Shown here: positions 40,108 to 54,400 of the stretch, piece by piece
Layout: each line of letters opens with the position of its first letter
How positions within the stretch are numbered: position 1 is the stretch's first letter
Source: Calliopsis andreniformis
Taxonomy: Eukaryota; Arthropoda; Insecta; Hymenoptera; Andrenidae
Length of the DNA: 64,000 nt
NCBI RefSeq assembly: GCF_051401765.1
Contig: NW_027480464.1
Coordinates: 3,162,001-3,226,000, forward strand
Direction: 5' to 3'
Notes under the pieces: model-generated
Databases searched by the model: none
Told to the model about the DNA's origin: nothing
Seen by the model: only the letters and a program-made list of their open reading frames with translations
Position numbers and translations under genes: made by a program

Positions 40108-41140
40108 TCAATCCTCAGTCCTCAAACCACAATTCTGAATCCTCAATCCTGAATCCTTAATCCTCGGCCCTCAGTCCTCAACAATCAGGTGTCAATCCTC
40201 AATCCTCAATAGAATATCCTCAATTCACAGTTTTCAATACTCAATACTCAATCTGCAATCTTCAAACCTCTATCCACAAGCGTCAATTCTCATCACTCAA
40301 CCCTCAACACTCAGTCCTCAATGTTCAATCCTCAATCCTCAATCCTCAATCCTCAATCGTCAATCTTCAACCCTCAATACTCAATCTTCAATCCTCAATC
40401 CTCAATTCTCAATCCCCAATCCTCATTCTTCAATCCTCAATACCCAATCCTCAATCTTCAATCCTCATTCCTCAATCCTTAATTCTCAACCCTCAATCCT
40501 CAATTTTCAATCCTCATTCTTCAATCCTCAATACCCAATACTCAATCTTGAATCCTCAATCCTCAATCCTCAATCCTCAATTCTCAATCCTCAATCCTCA
40601 GTCCTCAGTCCTCAAACCTCTATCCTCAACCGTAATTCCTCATCCTCCATCCTCAATCCTCAATCTTCAATCCTCAATCCTCAATCCTCAATACTCAACC
40701 CTCAATCCTCAGTCCTGAAACCTCAATCCCGAATCCTCAATCCTGAATCCTCAATCTTCAGCCCTCAGCCCTCAACAATCAATTGTCAATCCTCAATCCC
40801 CAATAGAATATCCTCAATTCACAGTTTTCAATACTCAATCCCCATTCTTCAGTCTTCAAACCTCAATCCACAAACATCATTTCCCATCACTCAACCCTCA
40901 ACACTCAGTCCTCAATCATCAATCCTCAATCCTCAATCCTCAATCTTCAATCCTCAATACTCAACCTTCAATCCTCAATCCTCAATTCTCAATCCTCAAT
41001 ACTCAATCCTCAACCGTCATTCCTCAATCCCCAATTCTCAATCTTCAATACTCAAACCTCAATCCTCAATACTCAATCCTCAATCATCAATCCTCAATAC
41101 TCAATCTTCAATCCTCAATCCTCAATCCTCAATCCTCAAT
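40108..41140. repeat. 1-kb module, second copy (cores 40229 and 40823)
   Basis: Matches 43421-44453 at offset 3313 and most of 30081-31024 at offset 10027. A C-to-A change near 40633 (CCGTAATTCC for CCGTCATTCC) is private to this copy. Confidence 0.85.
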
Positions 41141-41149
41141 CCTCATTCC

Positions 41150-42060
41150 TCAATCCTCAACCCTCAATCCTCATTCTTCAATCCTCAATACCCAATCCTC
41201 AATCTTCAATCCTCAATCCTCAACCCTCAATTCTCAATTCTCCATTCTCAGTCCTCAGTCCTCAAACCTCAACCCTCAACCCTCAGTCCTCAGTCCTCAA
41301 ACATCAATCCTCAACCCTCATCCCTCATCCTAAATCCTCAATCCTCATTCTTCAATCCTCAATCCTCAGTCCTCAATACTCAATCTTCAATCCTCAATCC
41401 TCATTCCTCAATCCTCAATCCTGAATCCTCAATCCTCAATCTTCAATACTCAATCTTCAATCCTCAATCCTCAATCCGCAATCCTCAATCTTCAATCCTC
41501 TATCCTCAATCCTCAATCCTCAATCCTCAATCTTCAATCCTCAATACTCAATCTTCAATCCTCAATCCTCAATCCTCAATCCTCAATCCTGAATCCTCAA
41601 TCCTCAATCTTCAATCCTCAATACTCAATCTGCAATCCTCAATCCTCAATCCTCAATCCTCAACCTTCAATCCTCAATACTCAATCTTCAATCCTCAATC
41701 CTCAATCCTCAATCCTCAATCCTGAATCCTCAACCCTCAATCTTCAATACTCAATCTTCAATCCTCAATCCTCAATCCGCAATCCTCAATCTTCAATCCT
41801 CAATCCTCAATCCTCAATCCTCAATCCTCAATCTTCAATCCTCAATACTCAATCTTCAATCCTCAATCCTCAATCCTCAATCCTCAATCCTCAATCCTCA
41901 ATCTTCAATCCTCAATACTCAATCTTCAATCCTCAATCCTCAATCCTCAATCCTCAATCCTGAATCCTCAATCCTCAATCTTCAATACTCAATCTTCAAT
42001 CCTCAATCCTCAATCCGCAATCCTCAATCTTCAATCCTCAATCCTCAATCCTCAATCCTC
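41150..42060. repeat. Marker-free, locally homogenised stretch with 301- and 238-bp periods
   Basis: The rare TCCGCAATCC unit recurs with G at 41478, 41779 and 42017, spacings of 43 and 34 units. Between them run near-identical strings of TCTTCAA, TACTCAA and TCCTGAA units. I found no match to this organisation elsewhere in the window. The stretch lies inside a 2.7-kb interval without any marker (40823 to 43542). Confidence 0.78.
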
Positions 42061-43400
42061 ATCCCTCAATCCTCAATGTTCAAACTTCAATCCTCAGTCC
42101 CAAATCCTCAATCTTCAATCCTCAATACTCAACCCTCAATCTTCAATCCTCAATACTCAATCTTCAATCCTCAATCCTCAGTCCACAGTCCTCAAACCTC
42201 AATCCTCAACCCTCATCCCTCATCCTCAATCCTCAATCCTCAATCTTCAATCCTCAATTCTGAATCCTCAATACTCAATCGTCAACCCTCAATCCTCAAT
42301 TCTCAATCGTCAATCCTCAATCTTCAATCCTCAACCCTCAATCCTCAATCCTCAATACTCAATCATCAATCCTCAATACTCAATCTTCAATCCTCAATCC
42401 ACAATCCTCAATTCTCAATCCTCAATCCTCAATCCTCAATCCTCAAACTTCAATCCTCAATGCTCAATCTTCAATCCTCATTCCTCAATCCTCAACCCTC
42501 AATCCTCATTCTTCAATCCTCAATACCAAATCCTCAACCTTCAATCCTCAATCCTCAATCCTCAATTCTCAATCCTCAATACTCGATCCTCAGACCTCAA
42601 ACATCAATACTCAACCCTCAGCCCTCGTCCTCAATCCACAACACTCAATCCTCAATCCTCAATCTTCAATCATCAATATACAATCTTCAGTCCTGCATCC
42701 TCAATACTCAATCCTCAAACCTCAATCCTCCATGTTCAATCCGCGATACCCAATCCTCAATGTTCAGTCCTGAATCCTCAATCCTCAATCCTCAATCCTC
42801 AATCCTCAATCCTCAATCCTCAGTCCCCAAACCTCAATCCTCAATTTTCAATCCCCAATACGCAGTCTTCAATCATCGATCCTCAATACTCAATCCTCAA
42901 TCCTCAATCCTCAATCCTCAATCCTCATTCTTCAATCCTCAATACCCAATCCTCAATCCTCAATCTTTAATCCTCAATCCTCAATCCCCAATTCTCAATC
43001 CTCAATCCACAGTCCTCAGTCCTCAAACCTCAATCCTCAACCCTCATCCCTCATGCTCAACCCTCAATCCTCAATATTCAATCCTCAATTCTGAATCCTC
43101 AATACTCAATCTTCAACACTCAATCCTCAATTCTCAATCGTCAATCCTCAATCCTCAATCCTCAATCCTCAATCCTCAATCCTCAATCGTCAGTCTTCAA
43201 TCCTCAATACTCAATCTCCAATCCTCAATCCTCAATCCCCAATCCTGAATCTTCAATCCTCAACCCTCAATCCTCAATCCTCAATCCTCAATCATCAATC
43301 CTCAATACTCAATCTTCAATCCTCAATCCTCAACCCTCATTCTTCAATCCTCAATACCCAATCCTCAATCTTTAATCCTCAATCCTCAATCCTCAACTCT
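42061..43400. repeat. Marker-free satellite, mosaic of segments seen elsewhere
   Basis: The start resembles 7960-8060 (ATGTTCAAACTTC). Later parts resemble 17030-17680, including the CATCCCTCATGC and TCTTTAATCC units. One ACCTCAAACATC block lies near 42597 and one TCCGCGATACCC unit near 42741. I see nothing other than satellite. Confidence 0.75.
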
Positions 43401-44460
43401 CAATAGTCAATCTTCAATCCTCAATCCTCAGTCCTCAAACCACAATTCTGAATCCTCAATCCTGAATCCTTAATCCTCGGCCCTCAGTCCTCAACAATCA
43501 GGTGTCAATCCTCAATCCTCAATAGAATATCCTCAATTCACAGTTTTCAATACTCAATACTCAATCTGCAATCTTCAAACCTCTATCCACAAGCGTCAAT
43601 TCTCATCACTCAACCCTCAACACTCAGTCCTCAATGTTCAATCCTCAATCCTCAATCCTCAATCCTCAATCGTCAATCTTCAACCCTCAATACTCAATCT
43701 TCAATCCTCAATCCTCAATTCTCAATCCCCAATCCTCATTCTTCAATCCTCAATACCCAATCCTCAATCTTCAATCCTCATTCCTCAATCCTTAATTCTC
43801 AACCCTCAATCCTCAATTTTCAATCCTCATTCTTCAATCCTCAATACCCAATACTCAATCTTGAATCCTCAATCCTCAATCCTCAATCCTCAATTCTCAA
43901 TCCTCAATCCTCAGTCCTCAGTCCTCAAACCTCTATCCTCAACCGTCATTCCTCATCCTCCATCCTCAATCCTCAATCTTCAATCCTCAATCCTCAATCC
44001 TCAATACTCAACCCTCAATCCTCAGTCCTGAAACCTCAATCCCGAATCCTCAATCCTGAATCCTCAATCTTCAGCCCTCAGCCCTCAACAATCAATTGTC
44101 AATCCTCAATCCCCAATAGAATATCCTCAATTCACAGTTTTCAATACTCAATCCCCATTCTTCAGTCTTGAAACCTCAATCCACAAACATCATTTCCCAT
44201 CACTCAACCCTCAACACTCAGTCCTCAATCATCAATCCTCAATCCTCAATCCTCAATCTTCAATACTCAATACTCAACCTTCAATCCTCAATCCTCAATT
44301 CTCAATCCTCAATACTCAATCCTCAACCGTCATTCCTCAATCCCCAATTCTCAATCTTCAATACTCAAACCTCAATCCTCAATACTCAATCCTCAATCAT
44401 CAATCCTCAATACTCAATCTTCAATCCTCAATCCTCAATCCTCAATCCTCAATCCTCAAT
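43401..44460. repeat. 1-kb module, third copy (cores 43542 and 44136)
   Basis: Matches 30061-31024 at offset 13340 and 40108-41140 at offset 3313. It leads directly into the left-module copy at 44581. Confidence 0.85.
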
Positions 44461-44580
44461 CCTCAATCCTCAATCCTCAATCTTCAATCCTCAATACTCA
44501 ATCTTCAATCCTCAAGCCTCAATCCTCAATCCTCAATCCTCATTCTTCAATCCTCAATACCAAATCCTCAATCTTCAATC

Positions 44581-47500
44581 CTCAGTCCTCAATCCTCAAT
44601 TCTCAATCCTCAATCCTCGATCCTCAGATCTCAAACATCAATACTCAACCCTCAGACCTCGTCCTCAATCCACAACACTCAATCCTCAATCCTCAATCTT
44701 CAATCATCAATATACAATCTTCAGTCCTCAATCGTCAATACTCAATCCTCAATCCTCAATCCTCAATGTTCAATCCGCGATACCCAATCCTCAATGTTCA
44801 ATCCTCAATCCTCAATCCTCAATCCTCAATTCTCAATCCTCAATCCTCAATCCTCAATCCTCAATCCTCAATCCTCAATCCTCAATCTTCAATCCTCAAT
44901 ACTCGATCTTCAATCCTCAAGCCTCAATCCTCAATCGTCAATCCTCATTCTTCAATCCTCAATACCAAATCCTCAATCCACAATCCTCAATCCTCAATCC
45001 TCAATCCTCAATCCTCAACCCTCAATACTCAATCCTCAGTCCCCAAACCTCAATCCTCAATCCTCAATCCTCTATCCTCAATCCTCAATTTTCAATCCTC
45101 ATTCTTCAATCCTCAATACCCAATACTCAATCTTCAATCCTCAATCCTCAACACTCAATCCTCAATGTTCATTCCGCGTTACCCAATCCTCAATGTTCAA
45201 TCCTCAATCCTCAATCCTCAATCCTCAATCATGAATCTTCAATCCTCAATACTCAATCCTCAATCCTCAATCCTCAATCTTCAATCCTCAATACTCAATC
45301 TTCAATCCTCAATCCTCAATCCTCAATCCTCAATCCTCATTCTTCAATCCTCAATACCAAATCCCCAATCCTCATTCTTCAATCCTCAATACCCAATCCT
45401 CAATCTTCAATCCTCATTCCTCAATCCTCAATTCTCAATACTCAATCCTCAATTTTCAATCCTCATTCTTCAATCCTCAATACCCAATACTCAATCTTGA
45501 ATCCTCAATCCTCTATCCTCAATCCTCAATTCTCAATCCTCAATCCTCAGTCCTCAGTCCTCAACCCTCTATCCTCAACCGTCATTCCTCATCCTCCATC
45601 CTCAATCCTCAATCTTCAATCCTCAATCCTCAATCCTCAATACTCAACCCTCAATCCTCAGTCCTCTACCTCAATCCCGAATCCTCAATCCTGAATCCTC
45701 AATCTTCAGCCCTCAGTCCTGAACAATCAATTGTCAATCCTCAATCCCCAATAGAATATCATCAATTCACAGTTTTCAATACTCAATCCCCATTCTTCAA
45801 TCTTCAAACCTCAATCCACAAACATCAATTCCCATCACTCAACCCTCAACACTCAGTCCTCAATCTTCAATACTCAATCCTCAATCCTCAATCTTCAATC
45901 CTCAATCCTCAATTCTCAATCCTCAATCCTCAATCCACAGACCTCAAACATCAATACTCAACCCTCAGTCCTCGTCCTCAAACCTCAATCCTCAATCCTC
46001 AGCCCTCATCCTCAATCCTCAATCCTCAACCCTCAATCCTCAATCTTCAATACTCGATACTCAATCCTCAATCCTCAGTGTTCAATCCGCGATACCCAAT
46101 CCTCAATGTTCAATCCTCAATCCTCAATCCTCAATCCTCAATACTCAATTCTCAATCCTCAACCATCAATCCTCAATCCTCAATCCTCAATCCTCAATCC
46201 TCAATCCTCAATTCTCAATCGTCAGTCTTCAATCCTCAATACTCAATCTTCAATCCTCAATCCTCAATCCTCAATCCTCAATCTTCAATCCTCAATCCTC
46301 AATTCTCAATCCTCAATCCTCAATCCACAGACCTCAAACATCAAAACTCAACCCTCAGTCCTCGTCCTCAAACCTCAATCCTCAATCCTCAGCCCTCATC
46401 CTCAATCCTCAATCCTCAACCCTCAATCCTCAATCTTCAATACTCGATACTCAATCCTCAATCCTCAGTGTTCAATCCGCGATACCCAATCCTCAATGTT
46501 CAATCCTCAATCCTCAATCCTCAATCCTCAATACTCAATTCTCAATCCTCAACCATCAATCCTCAATCCTCAATCCTCAATCCTCAATCCTCAATCCTCA
46601 ATTCTCAATCGTCAGTCTTCAATCCTCAATACTCAATCTTCAATCCTCAATCCTCAATCCGCAATCCTCAAACTTCAATCCTCAATCCTCAATCCTCAAT
46701 CCTCATCCCTCAATCCTCAATGTTCAAACTTCAATCCTCAGTCCCAAATCCTCGATCTTCAATCCTCAATACTCAACCCTCAATCTTCAATCCTCAATAC
46801 TCAATCTTCAATCCTCAATCATCAATCCTCAATCCTCAATCCTCAATCCTCATTCTTCAATCCTCAATACCGAATCCTCAAACTTCAATCATCAATCCTC
46901 AATCCTCAATCCTCAATCCTCATTCTTCAACCCTCAATCCCCAATCCTCAATCTTCAATCATCAATATTCAATCTTCAATCCTCAATCCTCAATCCTCAA
47001 TCCTCAACCCTCAATGTTCAATCCGTAATACCCAATCCTCAATCTTCAATCCTCAATCCTCAATCCTCAATCCTCAATCCTCAATCCTCAATCCTCAGAC
47101 CTGAGACCTCAATCTTGAATCCTGAATCCTCAATCTTCAGCCCTCAGTCCTCAACAATCAGTTATCAATCCCCAATCCTCAATAGAATATCCTCAATTCA
47201 CAGTTTTCAATACCCAATACTCAACCTGCAATCTTCAAATCTGTATCCACAAACATGAATTCTCATGACTCAACCCTCAACACTCAGTCCCCAATCCTCA
47301 ATCTTCAATCCTCAATCCTCAATCCTCAATCTTCAATCCTCAATACTCAATCTTCAATCCTCAGCCCTCAATCCTCAATCCTCAATCATCAATCCTCAAT
47401 CCTCAATCATCAATATACAATCTTCAGTCCTCAATCCTCAATACGCAATTCTCAATCCTCAATCCTCAATATTCAATCCGCGATACCCAACCCTCAATGT

Positions 47501-49020
47501 TCAATCCTCAATCCTCAATCCTCAATCCTCAATCTTCAATCCTCAATACTCAATCTTCAATCCTCAAGCCTCAATCCTCAATCCTCAATCCTCATTCTTC
47601 AATCCTCAATACCAAATCCTCAATCTTCAATCCTCAGTCCTCAATCCTCAATTCTCAATCCTCAATCCTCGATCCTCGGACCTCAAACATCAATACTCAA
47701 CCCTCAGACCTCGTCCTCAATCCTCAATACTCAATCCTCAATCCTCAATCCTCAGTGTTCAATCCGCGATACACAATCCTCAATGTTCAATCCTCAATCC
47801 TCAATCCTCAATCCTCAATCCTCAATCCTCAACCCTCAATCCTCAATCCTCAGTCCCCAAACCTCAATCCTCATGCTTCAATCCTCAATACTCAGTCCTC
47901 AACCCTCGATCCTCAATACACAATCCTCAATCCTCAATCCTCAATCGTCAGTCTTCAATCCTCAATACTCAATCTTCAATCCTCAATCCTCAACCCTCAA
48001 TCTTCAATCCTCAATTCTCATTCTTCAATCCTCAATACCCAATCCTCAATCTTCAATCCTCAATCCTCAACCCTCAATTCTCAATCCTCCATTCTCAGTC
48101 CTCAGTCCTCAAACCTCAATCCTCAACTCTCAGTCCTCAGTCCTCAAACATCAATCCTCAACCCTCATCCCTCATCCTAAATCCTCAATCCTCATTCTTC
48201 AATCCTCAATCCTCAATCCTCAATACTCAATCTACAATCCTCAATACTCAATTCTCAATCCTCTACCATCAATCCTCAATCCTCAATCCTCAATCCTCAA
48301 TCCTCAATTCTCAATCCTCAATCGTCAGTCTTCAATCCTCAATACTCAATCATCAATCGTCAATCCTCAATCCTCAATCCTCAATCCTCAATCCTCATTC
48401 TTCAATCCTCAATACCCAATCCTCAATCTTCAATCCTCAATACTCAGTCCTCAATTCTCAATCCTCAATCCTCAATCCTCGGACCTCAAACACCAATACT
48501 CAACCCTCAGTACTCGTCCTCAATCCACAACACTCAATCCCCAATCCTCAATCTTCAATCATCAATATTCAATCTTCAATCCTCAATCCTCAATCCTCAA
48601 TCCTCAATGCTCAACCCTCAATGTTCAATCCGCAATACCCTATCCTCAATCTTCAATCCTCAATCCTCAATCCTCAATCCTCAATCCTCAATCCTCAATC
48701 CTCGATCCTCAGACCTCAATCCTCATTCTTCAATCCTCAATACCAAATCCTCAATCTTCAATCCTCAATCCTCAAATCTCAACTCTCGATCCTCAATCCT
48801 CGATCCTCAGACCTCAAACATTAATACTCAACCCTCACACCTCGTCCTCAATCCACAACCCTCAATCCTCAGTCCTCAATCTTCAATCATCAATATACAA
48901 TCTTCAGTCCTCAATCCTCAATACTCAATCCTCAATCCTCAATCCTCAATGTTCAATCCGCGATACCCAATCCTCAATGTTCAATTCTCAATCCTCAATC
49001 CTCAATCCTCAATCCTCAAT
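44581..49020. repeat. Left module, third copy
   Basis: Matches 186-4250 at offset 44395 and 31480-35310 at offsets 13640 and then 13710. Cores are at 45771 and 47202. Private changes include TCCGCGTTACCC near 45175 for TCCGCGATACCC at 779. Confidence 0.88.
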
Positions 49021-50437
49021 TCTCAATCCTCAATCCTCAATCCTCAATCCTCAGTCCCCAAACCTCAATCCTCAATCTTCAATCATCAAAACTCAATCTT
49101 CAATCCTCTATCCTCAATACTCAATCCTCAATCCTCAATCCTCAATCGTCAGTCTTCAATCCTCAGTACTCAATCTTCAATCCTCAATCCTCAATCCTCA
49201 ATCCTCAACCCTCATTCCTCAATCCTCAATACCCAATCCTCAATCTTCAATCCTCATTCCTCAATCCTCAATTCTCAATCCTCAATCCTCAGACCTCAGT
49301 CCTCAAACCTCAATCCTCAATCCTCAGACCTCATCCTCAATCCTCAATCCTCAACCCTCAATCCTCAATCTTCAATACTCGATACTCAATCTTCAATCCT
49401 CAATCCTCAGTCCTCAAACCTCAATTCTGAGTCCTCAGTCCTGAATCCTCAATCTTCGGCCCTCAGTCCTCAACAATCAGCTGTCAATCCTCAATCCTCA
49501 ATAGAATATCATCAATCCACAGTTTTCAATACTCAATACTCAATCAGCAATCTTCAAACCTCTATCCACAAACATCAATTCTCATCACTCAACCCTCAAC
49601 ACTCAGTCCTCAATGTTCAAGCCTCAATCCTCAATCCTCAATCCTCATTCGTCAATCTTCAATCGTCAATACTCAATCTTCGGTCCTCAATCCTCAATCC
49701 TCAATACTCAATCCTCAATCCTCATTCGTCAATCTTCAATCCTCAATACTCAATCTTCGATCCTCAATCCTCAATCCTCAATACTCAATCCTCAATCCTC
49801 AATTTTCTATCCTCATTCTTCAATCCTCAATACCCAATACTCAATCTTCAATCTTCAATCCTCAATCCTCAATCCACAATCCTCATTCTTCAATCCTCAA
49901 TACCCAATCCTCAATCTTCAATCCCCAATCCTCAATCCTCAATCCTCAATCCTCAATCCTCAATTTTCAATCCTCATTCTTCAATCCTCAATACCCAATA
50001 CTCAATCTTCAATCTTCAATACTCAATCCTCAATCCTCAATTCTCAATCCTCTATCCCCAGTCCTCAGTCCTCAAACCTCAATCCTCAACCCTCAGCCAT
50101 CATTGTCAATCCTCAATCTTCAATCCTCAATCCTCAATCTTCAATGCTCAATACTCAATCTTCAATCCTCAATCTTCAATACTCAATCCTCAGTCCTCAA
50201 TAATCAATCTTCAATCCTCGATCCTCAATCCTCAATCCTCAATCCTCAATCCTCGATCCTCAATCTTCAATCCTCAGTCCCAAATCCTCAATCTTCAATC
50301 CTCAATCCTCAGCCCTCAATCTTCAATCCTCATTACTCAATCTTCAATCCTCAATTCTCAATCATCAATCCTCAATCCTCATTCTTCAGTCCTCAATACC
50401 CAATCCTCAATCTTCAACCCTCAATCCTCAATCCACA
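46022..50437. repeat. 4416-bp tandem repeat, copy 1
   Basis: Every anchor in this segment recurs 4416 bp downstream: core 47202 at 51618, core 49521 at 53937, and CTCAACCCTC at 46025 and 50441. It joins the right part of the left module to sequence equivalent to 9.3-10.8 kb. Confidence 0.9.
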
Positions 50438-51444
50438 ATCCTCAACCCTCAATCCTCAATCTTCAATACTCGATACTCAATCCTCAATCCTCAGTGTTCA
50501 ATCCGCGATACCCAATCCTCAATGTTCAATCCTCAATCCTCAATCCTCAATCCTCAATACTCAATTCTCAATCCTCAACCATCAATCCTCAATCCTCAAT
50601 CCTCAATCCTCAATCCTCAATCCTCAATTCTCAATCGTCAGTCTTCAATCCTCAATACTCAATCTTCAATCCTCAATCCTCAATCCTCAATCCTCAATCT
50701 TCAATCCTCAATCCTCAATTCTCAATCCTCAATCCTCAATCCACAGACCTCAAACATCAAAACTCAACCCTCAGTCCTCGTCCTCAAACCTCAATCCTCA
50801 ATCCTCAGCCCTCATCCTCAATCCTCAATCCTCAACCCTCAATCCTCAATCTTCAATACTCGATACTCAATCCTCAATCCTCAGTGTTCAATCCGCGATA
50901 CCCAATCCTCAATGTTCAATCCTCAATCCTCAATCCTCAATCCTCAATACTCAATTCTCAATCCTCAACCATCAATCCTCAATCCTCAATCCTCAATCCT
51001 CAATCCTCAATCCTCAATTCTCAATCGTCAGTCTTCAATCCTCAATACTCAATCTTCAATCCTCAATCCTCAATCCGCAATCCTCAAACTTCAATCCTCA
51101 ATCCTCAATCCTCAATCCTCATCCCTCAATCCTCAATGTTCAAACTTCAATCCTCAGTCCCAAATCCTCGATCTTCAATCCTCAATACTCAACCCTCAAT
51201 CTTCAATCCTCAATACTCAATCTTCAATCCTCAATCATCAATCCTCAATCCTCAATCCTCAATCCTCATTCTTCAATCCTCAATACCGAATCCTCAAACT
51301 TCAATCATCAATCCTCAATCCTCAATCCTCAATCCTCATTCTTCAACCCTCAATCCCCAATCCTCAATCTTCAATCATCAATATTCAATCTTCAATCCTC
51401 AATCCTCAATCCTCAATCCTCAACCCTCAATGTTCAATCCGTAA
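48607..51444 (+). other. Longest spurious open frame (945 codons) created by the satellite; not a gene
   Basis: This frame is open because three TCCTCAA units give 21 bp that translate to SSILNPQ in all three + frames with no stop. Other long examples lie at 9284-11947 (887 codons), 53365-55830 (821), 33545-35896 (783), 47255-49444 and 51671-53860 (729 each). The same DNA is open in other frames at once: the TCCGCGATACCC stretch is read as NPRYPILN in one frame and CSIRDTQ in another. It has no start context, domain, signal peptide or codon-choice signal. It also spans the junction of the two 4416-bp copies at 50437/50438. It is listed so that it is not mistaken for a low-complexity protein gene. 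Confidence 0.95.
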
Positions 51445-54400
51445 TACCCAATCCTCAATCTTCAATCCTCAATCCTCAATCCTCAATCCTCAATCCTCAA
51501 TCCTCAATCCTCAGACCTGAGACCTCAATCTTGAATCCTGAATCCTCAATCTTCAGCCCTCAGTCCTCAACAATCAGTTATCAATCCCCAATCCTCAATA
51601 GAATATCCTCAATTCACAGTTTTCAATACCCAATACTCAACCTGCAATCTTCAAATCTGTATCCACAAACATGAATTCTCATGACTCAACCCTCAACACT
51701 CAGTCCCCAATCCTCAATCTTCAATCCTCAATCCTCAATCCTCAATCTTCAATCCTCAATACTCAATCTTCAATCCTCAGCCCTCAATCCTCAATCCTCA
51801 ATCATCAATCCTCAATCCTCAATCATCAATATACAATCTTCAGTCCTCAATCCTCAATACGCAATTCTCAATCCTCAATCCTCAATATTCAATCCGCGAT
51901 ACCCAACCCTCAATGTTCAATCCTCAATCCTCAATCCTCAATCCTCAATCTTCAATCCTCAATACTCAATCTTCAATCCTCAAGCCTCAATCCTCAATCC
52001 TCAATCCTCATTCTTCAATCCTCAATACCAAATCCTCAATCTTCAATCCTCAGTCCTCAATCCTCAATTCTCAATCCTCAATCCTCGATCCTCGGACCTC
52101 AAACATCAATACTCAACCCTCAGACCTCGTCCTCAATCCTCAATACTCAATCCTCAATCCTCAATCCTCAGTGTTCAATCCGCGATACCCAATCCTCAAT
52201 GTTCAATCCTCAATCCTCAATCCTCAATCCTCAATCCTCAATCCTCAACCCTCAATCCTCAATCCTCAGTCCCCAAACCTCAATCCTCATGCTTCAATCC
52301 TCAATACTCAGTCCTCAACCCTCGATCCTCAATACACAATCCTCAATCCTCAATCCTCAATCGTCAGTCTTCAATCCTCAATACTCAATCTTCAATCCTC
52401 AATCCTCAACACTCAATCTTCAATCCTCAATTCTCATTCTTCAATCCTCAATACCCAATCCTCAATCTTCAATCCTCAATCCTCAACCCTCAATTCTCAA
52501 TCCTCCATTCTCAGTCCTCAGTCCTCAAACCTCAATCCTCAACTCTCAGTCCTCAGTCCTCAAACATCAATCCTCAACCCTCATCCCTCATCCTAAATCC
52601 TCAATCCTCATTCTTCAATCCTCAATCCTCAATCCTCAATACTCAATCTACAATCCTCAATACTCAATTCTCAATCCTCTACCATCAATCCTCAATCCTC
52701 AATCCTCAATCCTCAATCCTCAATTCTCAATCCTCAATCGTCAGTCTTCAATCCTCAATACTCAATCATCAATCGTCAATCCTCAATCCTCAATCCTCAA
52801 TCCTCAATCCTCATTCTTCAATCCTCAATACCCAATCCTCAATCTTCAATCCTCAATACTCAGTCCTCAATTCTCAATCCTCAATCCTCAATCCTCGGAC
52901 CTCAAACACCAATACTCAACCCTCAGTACTCGTCCTCAATCCACAACACTCAATCCCCAATCCTCAATCTTCAATCATCAATATTCAATCTTCAATCCTC
53001 AATCCTCAATCCTCAATCCTCAATGGTCAACCCTCAATGTTCAATCCGCAATACCCTATCCTCAATCTTCAATCCTCAATCCTCAATCCTCAATCCTCAA
53101 TCCTCAATCCTCAATCCTCGATCCTCAGACCTCAATCCTCATTCTTCAATCCTCAATACCAAATCCTCAATCTTCAATCCTCAATCCTCAAATCTCAACT
53201 CTCGATCCTCAATCCTCGATCCTCAGACCTCAAACATTAATACTCAACCCTGACACCTCGTCCTCAATCCACAACCCTCAATCCTCAGTCCTCAATCTTC
53301 AATCATCAATATACAATCTTCAGTCCTCAATCCTCAATACTCAATCCTCAATCCTCAATCCTCAATGTTCAATCCGCGATACCCAATCCTCAATGTTCAA
53401 TTCTCAATCCTCAATCCACAATCCTCAATCCTCAATTCTCAATCCTCAATCCTCAATCCTCAATCCTCAGTCCCCAAACCTCAATCCTCAATCTTCAATC
53501 ATCAAAACTCAATCTTCAATCCTCTATCCTCAATACTCAATCCTCAATCCTCAATCCTCAATCGTCAGTCTTCAATCCTCAGTACTCAATCTTCAATCCT
53601 CAATCCTCAATCCTCAATCCTCAACCCTCATTCCTCAATCCTCAATACCCAATCCTCAATCTTCAATCCTCATTCCTCAATCCTCAATTCTCAATCCTCA
53701 ATCCTCAGACCTCAGTCCTCAAACCTCAATCCTCAATCCTCAGACCTCATCCTCAATCCTCAATCCTCAACCCTCAATCCTCAATCTTCAATACTCGATA
53801 CTCAATCTTCAATCCCCAATCCTCAGTCCTCAAACCTCAATTCTGAGTCCTCAGTCCTGAATCCTCAATCTTCGGCCCTCAGTCCTCAACAATCAGCTGT
53901 CAATCCTCAATCCTCAATAGAATATCATCAATCCACAGTTTTCAATACTCAATACTCAATCAGCAATCTTCAAACCTCTATCCACAAACATCAATTCTCA
54001 TCACTCAACCCTCAACACTCAGTCCTCAATGTTCAAGCCTCAATCCTCAATCCTCAATCCTCATTCGTCAATCTTCAATCGTCAATACTCAATCTTCGGT
54101 CCTCAATCCTCAATCCTCAATACTCAATCCTCAATCCTCATTCGTCAATCTTCAATCCTCAATACTCAATCTTCGATCCTCAATCCTCAATCCTCAATAC
54201 TCAATCCTCAATCCTCAATTTTCTATCCTCATTCTTCAATCCTCAATACCCAATACTCAATCTTCAATCTTCAATCCTCAATCCTCAATCCACAATCCTC
54301 ATTCTTCAATCCTCAATACCCAATCCTCAATCTTCAATCCCCAATCCTCAATCCTCAATCCTCAATCCTCAATCCTCAATTTTCAATCCTCATTCTTCAA

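Noticed and set aside
41150..43400. Possible unique island in the marker-free interval
   Set aside because: All of it still parses as TCCTCAA-like units. Only the arrangement of variants is unusual.
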